A stretch of DNA of 64,000 nt from contig CACXMR010000009.1 of the NCBI GenBank assembly GCA_902768825.1, positions 1 through 64,000 of the forward strand, written 5' to 3'. Below the pieces are notes generated by a model. The model was not told the DNA's origin. It was given only the letters and a program-made list of their open reading frames with translations, and ran no database searches. Both the position numbers and the translations under genes were made by a program. This document shows, piece after piece, positions 26,068 through 36,690 of this stretch; position 1 is the stretch's first letter, and every line of letters starts with the position of its first letter. Origin of the DNA: an uncultured Ruminococcus sp. (lineage in GTDB: Bacteria > Bacillota > Clostridia > Oscillospirales > Acutalibacteraceae).

Positions 26068-26682
26068 TCAGCTCCTGACCTGCTCTCTCATAGCCTTGAT
26101 CTCATCCATTATCCTGCGGCTGGCATTGCGGAACTCAGTGGGAGTGCCTTCTTTAAGGCCAAGCTCCTCAAGAGAGAGCGGCTTGCCCCAGGAAACCGTC
26201 ACCTTCCTGAACTTTCTTATCTGCTTGTCCTGCGGTGTTATGCACACAGGAATAACCGGCGTATTTGTCTGAAAGGCCACCATAGCTGCTCCCGACTTTG
26301 GACGAAGGAATTCGCCGGTCTTTGAGCGTGTGCCCTCAATGAAAATTCCAAGGAGTCTCCCGTCCCTTACTATCTCTTCGGCCTTTTCGATGGCCTGACC
26401 GTCACCGCTGCCCCTGTCAACAGGAAAGGCTCCAAGCTCGGTTATCATTGCAGAGGCGATCTTATTCTTGAAAAGCTCGGCCTTTGCCATGTAATAGATC
26501 TGGCGCTTCTGAGTCATCGACACAAGGATAGGGTCATAGTTTGAAAGGTGGTTGCTGCAGACTATATATGCGCCCTTCTTGGGCAGGTTCTTCTTTCCCA
26601 CCACCTTGTAGCGGAAAAGGGTTTTATAGATCGGTATTGTAAAAAACCTTCCGATAATAAATACAAGACTTCTTCTCTTCAT
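26068..26682 (-). CDS. plsC: 1-acyl-sn-glycerol-3-phosphate acyltransferase
   Basis: A 204-residue PlsC. Motifs: SNHLSNYDP (HxxxxD), GAFPVDRGSGDG and GIFIEGTRSKTG (the EGTR motif intact). It transfers an acyl chain to lysophosphatidic acid to make phosphatidic acid at the membrane. The gene overlaps the cmk stop by 4 nt and is followed 2 nt later by a second plsC-like gene. With its intact EGTR motif it is the better candidate for the housekeeping enzyme. Confidence 0.92.
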   Translation of the reverse strand: MKRRSLVFIIGRFFTIPIYKTLFRYKVVGKKNLPKKGAYIVCSNHLSNYDPILVSMTQKRQIYYMAKAELFKNKIASAMITELGAFPVDRGSGDGQAIEKAEEIVRDGRLLGIFIEGTRSKTGEFLRPKSGAAMVAFQTNTPVIPVCITPQDKQIRKFRKVTVSWGKPLSLEELGLKEGTPTEFRNASRRIMDEIKAMREQVRS

Positions 26683-27347
26683 AATGCAGCGGTCTCCTTT
26701 ATGATAGCCGTGATCTTCTCCACCACCTCATCGAGAGTCAGCTCTGTGGTATCCACAGTCACGGCGCTTTCGGCAGCCTTGAGGGGGGCTGTATCCCTGT
26801 GGGTATCGTTGTAATCACGCTGGACTATATCAAAGAGTATTTTGTCAAAATCAGCCTCCACGCCGCTTTCCTTCAGCTGGAGCACTCTTCGTCTTGCCCT
26901 TATTTCGGGGGACGCCGTAAGGAATATCTTGACCTGTGCATTGGGAAGGACTACAGTGCCTATGTCTCTTCCGTCCATAATAACATTGTCGGTCTTTGAA
27001 AAGCTGCGCTGGAGCTCAAGCAAAAAAGCTCTCACCTCAGGAAGCGCCGAGACCCTGGATGCCGCCATGGACACATTCTCATCACGGATAGCCTCTGACA
27101 CATCCTTATCATTGAGCAGGATGTGCTGTTCTCCGTTAAAGAAGATGATGCGGATATCAATTTCAGGGAGAAACGCCTTGACCGTTTCCGGCTCTCCGAT
27201 AGTGATGCCATTTTCGATACAAGCCAGAGCTACAGCTCTGTAAAGAGCACCCGTATCCACATATATGAAGCCAAGACTCTCGGAAACTTTTTTTGCAATA
27301 GTGCTTTTGCCTGCCCCTGCAGGACCATCAATCGCCACCGCTATCAT
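26679..27347 (-). CDS. cmk: (d)CMP kinase
   Basis: A 222-residue cytidylate kinase. Walker A GPAGAGKST is at 8-16, YVDTGALYRA binds the nucleotide monophosphate, and DGRDIGTVV and the RAxRR lid segment are present. It makes CDP and dCDP. First gene of the cmk-plsC-plsC-ispH/rpsA operon, a very common Clostridia arrangement. GGAGGAAAAATT precedes the ATG. Confidence 0.95.
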   Translation of the reverse strand: MIAVAIDGPAGAGKSTIAKKVSESLGFIYVDTGALYRAVALACIENGITIGEPETVKAFLPEIDIRIIFFNGEQHILLNDKDVSEAIRDENVSMAASRVSALPEVRAFLLELQRSFSKTDNVIMDGRDIGTVVLPNAQVKIFLTASPEIRARRRVLQLKESGVEADFDKILFDIVQRDYNDTHRDTAPLKAAESAVTVDTTELTLDEVVEKITAIIKETAAL

Positions 27348-27380
27348 AATTTTTCCTCCGTTTCAGCATATTATACAATC

Positions 27381-27408
27381 ATTATACCAGATAATTTTAA
27401 AAAAACAA
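27381..27408 (-). promoter_or_regulatory. promoter of the cmk operon
   Basis: On the minus strand: TTGTTT (27408-27403), a 16-nt spacer and TATAAT (27386-27381) preceded by TGG, an extended -10. The leader would be about 25 nt. Confidence 0.65.
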
Positions 27409-27450
27409 CCTTTTCTGTTCTCAATTTTACACCTCAGGAACGGCACATTA

Positions 27451-27479
27451 TAGACAATTATTCATATCTATGGTAGAAT
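27451..27479 (+). promoter_or_regulatory. candidate promoter of the 27630 lipoprotein gene
   Basis: TAGACA at 27451-27456, a 17-nt spacer and TAGAAT at 27474-27479. It would give a leader of about 145 nt. Moderate match only. Confidence 0.45.
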
Positions 27480-27629
27480 AATAAAAAACAGGTATAAAAT
27501 TTCTGCACTTCATGTAACCTTTTTGCCTCCTGAAGGATTATATAGGTGAAGGGACATTTGAGATGCAAACGGAAACTGATCTTTGGAATAACATAAAACC
27601 ATGACAAACTATAGAAAGGCGTGACTATT

Positions 27630-28664
27630 ATGAAAACAAAGAAATTACTCGCAATAACACTTTCAGCTATTGCTGCACTTACCATCACATCCGGTTGCTC
27701 CGGCAGCGACCAGCCCGGACAAAGCAGCTTTAACGGAAACATTTTGACTCCGGGCTTACAGTCGGGCTATAATTCCGTCGCTCCCACCGGGATAGACGCT
27801 ACCCTCAAGCTCACCTCCGGCGGCTGGAACAACCTCCAGTGGCAGAATTATGAGCACCAGTACGCTACACTCCAGGTGCCAGTAGGCTGGAAGGTAGAGG
27901 TGACAGACCTCTATCAGGGCGGTGCCACCGGCTCGGGCACAATGGTATCCATCAAGAGTCCTGACGAGAGCGTGATGCTTGCCTATATCGACTTCTACAG
28001 CGTACCCCAGATGATGATGAAGTCACCCACGGTAGAGTCCTTCCTGACAGACGTGGTTGTGCCTGCCAACAACGGCAAGATACAAAACTTCGTCGTCACG
28101 GGAACCAACCAGACCGATCAGCATAAGGCACTTTATGATAATGCTGCGCTGGGCACCTACGATGCAAAGATAGTAAGTGCGGATTACAATTTCAACGGCA
28201 AGCCCTATGAAGGCTTCTACAGTGCCGCCATCACCGGCAAGGACATGGCATCCACAGGATTGTACATGGTCGTCAGCGTAGTAAGCGTAGACACGCCTAA
28301 GGGCGAGATGCAAAACTGGGAGCCGGTCGTTGTAAAGATACTGGGAAGCATTCAGTGGACGTCTGCCTGCATTTCAAGGTACGGCGGCACGACTGTTGGT
28401 TCCGCCGGTTCGGCAGGAAGCGGAAGCACCTCTGACATGATAATGGACTCATGGAACAAGCGCAACCAATCCGAGGATATCATGAGCCAGAAGCGTTCAG
28501 ATGCCACCCTTGGTCAGGAGCGAGTGGTGGATAACTACACCGGAGACATTTACAAGGCTGACAACGGCTTCTACGATCAGTACAGCAGCATGGGCGGCAC
28601 CCGCTATTCTCCCATAAGCGATGATCAGTATACCCAGGGTTATTCCGGATATATCGGATTCTGA
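27630..28664 (+). CDS. lipoprotein of unknown function
   Basis: A 344-residue exported lipoprotein. The signal peptide ends in the lipobox TSGC (about Cys23). The body has no domain I recognise; WQNYEHQYATLQVPVGWKV and MVSIKSPDESVMLAYIDF look like the beta sandwich of PsbP/MOG1-type or DUF-style export proteins. The C-terminal 80 residues are Ser/Gly- and Tyr-rich and repetitive in composition. ATG 27630 lies 10 nt after GAAAGG; the GTG at 27621 overlaps that site. Monocistronic, ended by a 20-bp hairpin. Confidence 0.75.
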   Translation: MKTKKLLAITLSAIAALTITSGCSGSDQPGQSSFNGNILTPGLQSGYNSVAPTGIDATLKLTSGGWNNLQWQNYEHQYATLQVPVGWKVEVTDLYQGGATGSGTMVSIKSPDESVMLAYIDFYSVPQMMMKSPTVESFLTDVVVPANNGKIQNFVVTGTNQTDQHKALYDNAALGTYDAKIVSADYNFNGKPYEGFYSAAITGKDMASTGLYMVVSVVSVDTPKGEMQNWEPVVVKILGSIQWTSACISRYGGTTVGSAGSAGSGSTSDMIMDSWNKRNQSEDIMSQKRSDATLGQERVVDNYTGDIYKADNGFYDQYSSMGGTRYSPISDDQYTQGYSGYIGF

Positions 28665-28675
28665 TTACGATACAG

Positions 28676-28720
28676 AAACAGACATTCCCTCACTGAGAGC
28701 CAGTGAGGGAATGTCTGTTT
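28676..28720 (+). terminator. long perfect hairpin terminator
   Basis: A perfect 20-bp stem (28676-28695 / 28701-28720) with loop AGAGC, starting AAACAG and ending CTGTTT. The U-run is short (TTT), but the stem is unusually long and lies 11 nt after the lipoprotein stop. Confidence 0.75.
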
Positions 28721-28764
28721 GATGACCCATATTTATAATATAGTCATCTTGGGTAAGCTTTTTT

Positions 28765-28788
28765 GCCTGATTCCTCCCGGAATCAGGC
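28765..28788. repeat. hairpin shared with the second repeat region
   Basis: GCCTGATTCC-tccc-GGAATCAGGC, a perfect 10-bp stem flanked by TTTTTT on the left. The same hairpin, reverse complemented, recurs at 56852-56875. It heads a stretch of further small hairpins (GAGGGCTACGCCCTC near 28807 and GCAGGGACGCCGTCCCTGC near 28860) leading into the tandem array. Confidence 0.75.
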
Positions 28789-28880
28789 TGAAGCGTTGAG
28801 ATATCAGAGGGCTACGCCCTCCGAACCACCCAAAGTATTTCGCTGTCTGCGGACAGCGAGCAGGGACGCCGTCCCTGCAC

Positions 28881-29243
28881 CTTGCAAGCTTTTGAAAAAG
28901 CTTGACCAAAACTTTTGACTTGTCGTTTTGGATAGACTATCAGTCGCGAGCGGTCAAGTCGGAAATCAGATATTCTGCCTACGCGAATACGGGAGCGCAG
29001 GCTCTGCGCTTGCAAGCTTTTGAAAAAGCTTGACCAAAACTTTTGACTTGTCGTTTTGGATAGACTATCAGCCGCGAGCGGTCAAGTTGGAAATCAGATA
29101 TTCTGCCTACGCGAATACGGGAGCGCAGGCTCTGCGCTTGCAAGCTTTTGAAAAAGCTTGACCAAAACTTTTGACTTGTCGTTTCGGATAGACTATCAGC
29201 CGCGAGTGGTCAAGTCGGAAATCAGATATTCTGCCCACGCGAA
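28881..29243. repeat. tandem array of a 128-bp intergenic repeat (2 full copies plus 1 partial)
   Basis: Copies begin at 28881, 29009 and 29137, an exact 128-bp period with only a few substitutions (for example cagTcgcgag against cagCcgcgag). Each copy holds the palindrome CAAGCTTTT-ga-AAAAGCTTG, a 23-nt block (28894-28916, 29022-29044, 29150-29172) that is present in reverse complement four times at 56.4-57.05 kb, and a GCGAGCGGTCAAG segment. The third copy ends inside rnz. No open frame is maintained across copies. The 557-nt gap 28665-29221 holds nothing else. Confidence 0.9.
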
Positions 29244-30178
29244 ATTGGAACCGGCGGCTCGCCGGCGCCGCTGTCGAATTGCAGGTCTATTGTCTTGCCG
29301 TCATATCCGCACTCGGCGGCAGGATAAATCTCAGTAGCAGCGCTGAGTCCCTCCTCAGGAACAGCAAGGGACGGGCTGTAATGGGTGAGCCAGAGTCTGC
29401 GGACATTCGCCCGCTTGGCAAGGAGGGCGGCCTCCTGAAAAATCATGTGCTTTGTTTCAAGCGCCCGTGCAAGCTTGTCAGGCTCGGAAAACATTCCCTC
29501 ACAGATAAAGAGATCTGAATCGGCAGCATTCTGAACGATACTGTCCGTGGGCCGTGTGTCGGTGGTATATGTCACCCTCAGTCCTTTTCTCGGAGGACCC
29601 ATCACCATATCCGGAGTATACAGCTTTCCCTCATACTCCGTGGCGCCCTTTTTTTGCAGTGTGCTCCAGAGCTTCAGGGGCACATTGTTCCTTGAGGCAA
29701 GCTCAGGGTCAAATTTTCCTGCTCTGTCCATGTCAAAGCGGTAGCCAAGACACGGCACCCCATGTCTCACCGGAAAAGGAGTTATCCTCAGAGAATCAGT
29801 GCAAAGGGATTGGTCCTCATTCGGGGAATACTCAACGCACCTTAGCTCGTAGGTGAGATTCGGCGCTATCATACACAATGCTCTGACCACTCTGCTAAGT
29901 CCCGCAGGTCCGATAATCGTCACAGGCTCGGTCCTGCCCTCGCTGCACAAAGTGAGCAAAAACCCCGGAAGACCGGAAATATGATCTGCATGGAAGTGGG
30001 TGATGCAGATTATGTCAATCGGCTTGAAGCGCACACCTGCACATTTCATCGCAATCTGTGTGCCCTCTCCGCAGTCCACCAATACGGAATGACCGTTTGT
30101 GTTTAACAGACAGGAGGACAGCCACCTGTTTTTAAGCGGCATCATCCCTGAGGTCCCCAAAAGGGTCACGTTCAGCAT
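29222..30178 (-). CDS. rnz: ribonuclease Z
   Basis: Endonuclease that removes tRNA 3' trailers. 318 residues; metallo-beta-lactamase fold with HFHADH at 61-66, the family-typical ITHFHADHISGLPG, the PxKxRH-like region FPVRHGVPCLGYRF and the late LTHYSPS histidine. ATG 30178 was chosen because GGAGGGAGAG of the preceding gene end lies just upstream; the frame extends to 30220 inside rnmV. The last 14 codons and the stop lie in sequence that matches the intergenic repeat family (see findings). Last gene of the ruvC-to-rnz minus-strand block. Confidence 0.93.
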   Translation of the reverse strand: MLNVTLLGTSGMMPLKNRWLSSCLLNTNGHSVLVDCGEGTQIAMKCAGVRFKPIDIICITHFHADHISGLPGFLLTLCSEGRTEPVTIIGPAGLSRVVRALCMIAPNLTYELRCVEYSPNEDQSLCTDSLRITPFPVRHGVPCLGYRFDMDRAGKFDPELASRNNVPLKLWSTLQKKGATEYEGKLYTPDMVMGPPRKGLRVTYTTDTRPTDSIVQNAADSDLFICEGMFSEPDKLARALETKHMIFQEAALLAKRANVRRLWLTHYSPSLAVPEEGLSAATEIYPAAECGYDGKTIDLQFDSGAGEPPVPISRGQNI

Positions 30179-30182
30179 GGTA

Positions 30183-30776
30183 TCACTCTCCCTCCTCCAT
30201 GAGAGCATAAAGCTCGTCACGGGTCATAATACAATTCAGCACATCCAGCAGAGAATTTGACGAAAGCTTCTCCGGAAGTCCGAGTCTTTTTTTCAGGTCG
30301 TCCCGCCTCTCGGATGCGCCGGGAATTCCGTTCAGTCCCAGCTCATAGAGATCGGTCTTTGTTATGTCCTGAGCGCTTCTGACAGTTCCTCCGGTGATCT
30401 CACACTGTGCGCCGGAACGGGCAATGGCATTGCACAGCACCTCCTCTGACAAGCCCTCTACTCCCAGCTTGCCCTCCTTTGAAGGTAATGCCTTGCGCCT
30501 TTCCTTTCCAAAAACATCGGGAATATAGGCGTGCTTTACTCTGTCAGGGGGAACCGCACCCTTGAGGAAGTTCCTTATCACAAAGCCTGCGCCGTCGCTG
30601 TCTGTCAAAACAAGTATCCCTCTCACCTTTGCAAGGTGACGGATAAGCTCAAGCTTTTCTCTGTCCTTAAATACCCCGAAGCCCTCCGTGGTAATTATCA
30701 GTCCGTCAATAAAGCCGGAAAGCTTGATCTTGTCATACTTTCCCTCGACTATAACGGCCTCCTTTATCTTTATCAC
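30183..30776 (-). CDS. rnmV: ribonuclease M5
   Basis: Toprim-domain nuclease that matures 5S rRNA together with ribosomal protein L18. 197 residues. The Toprim glutamate is in VIVEGKYDK (about 9-17) and the aspartate pair in VLTDSDGAGF (about 56-65). The C-terminal part (RRDDLKKRLGLPEKLSSNSLL) matches the family's DUF4093 region. It stops 4 nt before the rnz ATG. Confidence 0.95.
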   Translation of the reverse strand: MIKIKEAVIVEGKYDKIKLSGFIDGLIITTEGFGVFKDREKLELIRHLAKVRGILVLTDSDGAGFVIRNFLKGAVPPDRVKHAYIPDVFGKERRKALPSKEGKLGVEGLSEEVLCNAIARSGAQCEITGGTVRSAQDITKTDLYELGLNGIPGASERRDDLKKRLGLPEKLSSNSLLDVLNCIMTRDELYALMEEGE

Positions 30777-30793
30777 AAGCGTTCCTCCTGTTA

Positions 30794-31858
30794 TCAGCCG
30801 TTGTTCATCCTGATGTTCTCACTTATCAGTCGTGCGATCAGGGTCTCCATAAGTATCTGCTTATCTACCGGCTTGCTCTTCAGGGTCATATCCGTTTCCA
30901 AAACTATATCAAGTATCCTTCTCAGTGCCGAGGTGGTATACCTTGAAGCCCTCCTGCCGGCATTCTTCAGCAGGAATTCCCTTTTTCCGTATCTGAACTC
31001 CGAAGCCGCCTGAGTTAAAGGAATCCCGCTCTCCCCAGCCACCTTTGCCCTGTACATATCAAGATAAACCGAGCTGAGAGTTGACAAAATCACCTCAGCC
31101 TTTTCGTTCTGCTCAAAAAGACCGTGAAGCTGTTTGTAGGCTCCGTTGTAATCCCCCGAACCAAGGCAATCCGAAAGAGCGAATATCCTCACCTCTGTAT
31201 TCCTTATCGTCAGCAGGCGTATTATTTCCTCGGTTATCTCGGCACCGTCCGCATAGGCAGTAAGCTTTGCAAGCTCATTTCTCAGTGTAGTCAGATCTGT
31301 GCCGCATTGCTCTATGATCCTCGAAGCATTGCGTGAGGATAGCTTGCAGCCGCTTTTTTCCGCCCAGCCGATAAGAAGCTTTTCAATGGAAGAATTGTCC
31401 TTTTTAGCAAGCTCCAGAGAGCTCCCATACTTCTCTGCAGCGGACGCCAGCCTTTGCATAGAGGTAGCCTTTTTGTCACCCTGTTTTTTTGGAGACTGCG
31501 CAAGAGTGGGCATTGAGAAGATCAGCACTGTCGAGGGTGAAATATCCTCGCAATATCCTAACAGCAGCTTCATATCCGCTTCCGGAATTGCGTCAGTATC
31601 CATGTCAGACACCAGAACACACTTATACTGAGAAAACAAGGGGAGCTGCTCGCAGGCCGAAAAAATCTCCTGGATTCCGGTGCCCGACGGGAGCCTTACA
31701 AAGTCAAACTCTGAAGGGTTCTTGCCCGCTATCTTTTCGCAAAGCCTTTCAGTATAGTATTTTACAAGATATTTCTCCTCGCCATAGATCAGATAAACCC
31801 TGTCGGGCTCACCTGAAGCAAGCTTTTTTTTAAATTCGCTTTCTGTCAGCTTAGCCAA
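30794..31858 (-). CDS. holA: DNA polymerase III delta subunit
   Basis: A 354-residue clamp-loader subunit that opens the beta clamp. N-terminal VYLIYGEEKYLVKYY is the degenerate P-loop region of HolA, and the middle domain contains EQCGTDLTTLRNELAKLTAYA, a strong family signature. It overlaps the comEC 3' end by 13 nt, as in many Clostridia (comEC-holA), implying coupled translation. Confidence 0.95.
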   Translation of the reverse strand: MAKLTESEFKKKLASGEPDRVYLIYGEEKYLVKYYTERLCEKIAGKNPSEFDFVRLPSGTGIQEIFSACEQLPLFSQYKCVLVSDMDTDAIPEADMKLLLGYCEDISPSTVLIFSMPTLAQSPKKQGDKKATSMQRLASAAEKYGSSLELAKKDNSSIEKLLIGWAEKSGCKLSSRNASRIIEQCGTDLTTLRNELAKLTAYADGAEITEEIIRLLTIRNTEVRIFALSDCLGSGDYNGAYKQLHGLFEQNEKAEVILSTLSSVYLDMYRAKVAGESGIPLTQAASEFRYGKREFLLKNAGRRASRYTTSALRRILDIVLETDMTLKSKPVDKQILMETLIARLISENIRMNNG

Positions 31859-34116
31859 TTTCTTTCCCTCATTTCAATCAGTTGATCTTCTCCCCTGAGC
31901 CTGAAGCTTATGTTTCCGTCCTCATAGGTCCGCAGCACTCTGTCGCCGTCAAGCTCCCTGTAGGTGATGTCGCTGTATTTCTCCCTGTCTGATATTATCA
32001 GCGTGTCATAGCTCAGCAGACCGGTGTTTTTAAGCTCACCGTGCACAATAAGCATATCATTAACCAGCCATTCCTGAGGAAGCCTGCCGCAGTCCGTTCC
32101 GTCACAGCACAGCAGCAGCCTGTAGTTCTTCACAATTAACCTAACGGCACATACTCCCTTTTCACGAAGGCTTTCTATCCTGCAATGCCCTATCTCAACA
32201 CAGCTTTCCTTCCCCTCCGCCGAGGAAAAACTCAGCACTCTGCCACAGGTTTCCAGTCCTGCCCTTACCTCATCACTAAAGCGTTCCTCATCATATATTC
32301 CCGCTGTCTCTACCCCGAATTCCGTCATCAGCCTTGCTGCATAGCCCGACACACTGCCGTTCTTGTTCATCAGGAGCAGATAGCTTATTTTGTCCGATGG
32401 GCTGTACCTTATGCAGTCCACAGCCTCTGTAGTGTAGGTTTTTTCGCCGCCGCAGGCAAGCACTACGGTCTTGTCACCGTCCCTTATCACCGCAGTGATA
32501 CCCTGCCCCACATGAGGGACGTATATCGAGACGGCATCCCTCTGAGAAATGAGGCTTGCCGTACAGCCGGAAACAAAGGTCAGCAATGCAGTCAGTGCAA
32601 ATATCCTGACACGATGACGCTTGTCCTTCCTCAGATAGAGCGCTGATGCCAGCACTACGCAAAAAACAACCCAGACCGGAACAAACCGATAATACAGGCT
32701 CACCTGTGAAAACAGCAGCCTTGAAACCAGCCCTGCAACTGACAAAATCTGTCCTGTCAGTATGCCTGCAATAAAGGCAAAGGGTGAAGCCAAAGCTCCC
32801 AGCACTGTGGTCATGCTAAACAGCAGCATCAGCAGCACACTGCCCATAAGCAACGGCACTGTTAATACCGTCAGGAGAGAGGACAGGACTCCGTAGACCG
32901 GGATCTGACGGAAATATAATATGGTCACAGGCAGCGAAAAAAGCACCGCCGAGAAGGACACCGTAATTGCATCGATCAGAAACATCCCCGCTGTACGGAT
33001 AAAGCTTTTTCTCCTGATGGAACGATGCTCCGGAGAGGGAAACAGCCTTCCGGATATGTACTCTGACATAGGCTTCTGAGCCATTAGTATGCCAAGGGTG
33101 GCAGAGAAGGACAACAGCAGGCTGATATCCGCCGCTGCATAGGGCTTTGCTATGAGAATCACCAGAAGTGATAATCCAAGCGCCGCCATAGGATCGCTGC
33201 GCCTGAAAAACACCGTACACAGCAGCACCACAAGATGCATTATTCCCGCCCTCACAACACTGGGAGTAAAGCCCGTCAGCGCCATATACAAAAGGAGTGC
33301 AAGGACACATATCAGCGCCGAGGTACGTTTTTTGAGCCGCAGCACACCTGAGAGAAGAATCATCAGCAGATAAGTGATTATAGTCACATGAAGCCCCGAA
33401 ACAGCAATGATATGGGAAAGCCCCGCAGAGCGCAGGACTGACACGGTTTCGTCGCTGAGAGAATAACGATCCCCCAAAAGAAACGCCTTGACAAAATCCG
33501 CCTGTTCCTCCGGCAAAAGAGAATCTATTCTCTCAAGCACATGGTATCTTAGCTTGAGAGCGTAGTAATTGAGCGGCCTGCTCTCCGGAACATTCACACT
33601 TGCCACTTGGGGATATGGAAGATACGCCCGATAAATGATACCCTTTGCATTGTCATAGCTGTTTTGCCGTGCAGAAAGACGCACCTCGGTCTTTATGATA
33701 TCATAGGGTGCTGCATCAAGGGGTTCATCACAGTATAAAAGCAGCTTCACATCATGGTATAGTGTACCGTCCCTTGCCTTCAGCTCCCTTGCGTTTACCG
33801 TGTAATAATATTGGTCGTACCTCTGATAGGGCAGGTCGCACAGCTCCGCTTCAATTATGACCTGCTGTCCGGAAAGTCCCTGAACAGGGGTAACACTTGA
33901 AGCAGTGTATACTCCCACAGACACAAAGGCCGCAAGAGATGTTATCAGCACTAAAGGGACAATCCCGCCCATCCTGAGCCTTGTGCATTTAAGAGAAAAC
34001 GCAGCACAAAACAGCAGGGCTGCACCAACGGGAATCAATGCGCTCTGACCCAAAAAGACAGCGGCCGCTGATGCAGCCAGATATACGAAGCCTGTTACTG
34101 CAAGCGGTCGCTTCAT
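31846..34116 (-). CDS. comEC: ComEC/Rec2-type DNA uptake channel, C-terminal domain degenerate
   Basis: A 756-residue membrane protein. N-terminal DUF4131-like region with helices to about 75, an extracellular OB-like domain (80-190), the competence domain with FLLGDRYSLSDE and VSGLHV (240-244) and about ten helices to 495. The C-terminal metallo-beta-lactamase-like domain (about 525-756) keeps HVGQG (535-539) but has LLLMNKNGSVSG at 580-591 where relatives carry a THxDxDH metal site. It transports single-stranded DNA during transformation; activity of the nuclease-like domain is doubtful here. No other competence genes are in the window. Confidence 0.92.
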   Translation of the reverse strand: MKRPLAVTGFVYLAASAAAVFLGQSALIPVGAALLFCAAFSLKCTRLRMGGIVPLVLITSLAAFVSVGVYTASSVTPVQGLSGQQVIIEAELCDLPYQRYDQYYYTVNARELKARDGTLYHDVKLLLYCDEPLDAAPYDIIKTEVRLSARQNSYDNAKGIIYRAYLPYPQVASVNVPESRPLNYYALKLRYHVLERIDSLLPEEQADFVKAFLLGDRYSLSDETVSVLRSAGLSHIIAVSGLHVTIITYLLMILLSGVLRLKKRTSALICVLALLLYMALTGFTPSVVRAGIMHLVVLLCTVFFRRSDPMAALGLSLLVILIAKPYAAADISLLLSFSATLGILMAQKPMSEYISGRLFPSPEHRSIRRKSFIRTAGMFLIDAITVSFSAVLFSLPVTILYFRQIPVYGVLSSLLTVLTVPLLMGSVLLMLLFSMTTVLGALASPFAFIAGILTGQILSVAGLVSRLLFSQVSLYYRFVPVWVVFCVVLASALYLRKDKRHRVRIFALTALLTFVSGCTASLISQRDAVSIYVPHVGQGITAVIRDGDKTVVLACGGEKTYTTEAVDCIRYSPSDKISYLLLMNKNGSVSGYAARLMTEFGVETAGIYDEERFSDEVRAGLETCGRVLSFSSAEGKESCVEIGHCRIESLREKGVCAVRLIVKNYRLLLCCDGTDCGRLPQEWLVNDMLIVHGELKNTGLLSYDTLIISDREKYSDITYRELDGDRVLRTYEDGNISFRLRGEDQLIEMRERNWLS

Positions 34117-34181
34117 AGTTTTACCTCCGGAAGCTTATCACTGATCTCAGGATAACGCCTTCACTGATCGGTACTGCCCCA

Positions 34182-36207
<2,026 letters not shown>

Positions 36208-36216
36208 AGTATAACC

Positions 36217-36690
36217 TCACGGAACAAAATTATTGCCGCTCTTGTCGTTCATCAGCCTTTTCAGATCATTCACAAGAGAGACTGAAACAGAATCGGTCCT
36301 TGTTGCCACGAAGATGGTGTCATCCCCTGCGATAGTGCCCAGCACTCCCGCCCTGTCAGTAGCGTCAAGGGCGGCACAGACAGCCTGCGCCATGCCCGTC
36401 CTTGTCTTGATCACCACCAGATTGTGAGCACTCTCAACGCTGGTCACAGCAGTAGAAAACAGATATGAGTGAGATTCCCTTTCATCGTTTTGTACCATCT
36501 CGGTGGCGTATTTGTAGGTGCCGTTACCGCTAAGGGTCTTTATCAGGCGCATCTCCTTTATATCCCTGGAAACGGTGGCCTGCGTCACATGAAAACCGTC
36601 CTTTTTAAGCATTTCAAGAAGCTCTGACTGAGTTTCAATATCCTTTTCCCTGATGAGCTCAAGGATCCGCTCTTGTCTTCGTGTTTTCAT
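36217..36690 (-). CDS. argR: arginine repressor
   Basis: A 157-residue regulator of arginine metabolism. The N-terminal winged helix contains [10 protein letters not shown]...[13 protein letters not shown]; the C-terminal oligomerisation and arginine-binding domain has [14 protein letters not shown]. It overlaps the nadK stop by 4 nt and lies in the usual nadK-argR-recN order. Confidence 0.96.
   Translation of the reverse strand: MKTRRQERILELIREKDIETQSELLEMLKKDGFHVTQATVSRDIKEMRLIKTLSGNGTYKYATEMVQNDERESHSYLFSTAVTSVESAHNLVVIKTRTGMAQAVCAALDATDRAGVLGTIAGDDTIFVATRTDSVSVSLVNDLKRLMNDKSGNNFVP

Noticed and set aside
28812..29015. Open frame on the minus strand through the repeat array
   Set aside because: Composed of repeat DNA and hairpins, no ribosome binding site, not continued by the next copies.
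28881..29243. CRISPR array
   Set aside because: Unit is 128 bp with no unique spacers and no cas genes nearby.
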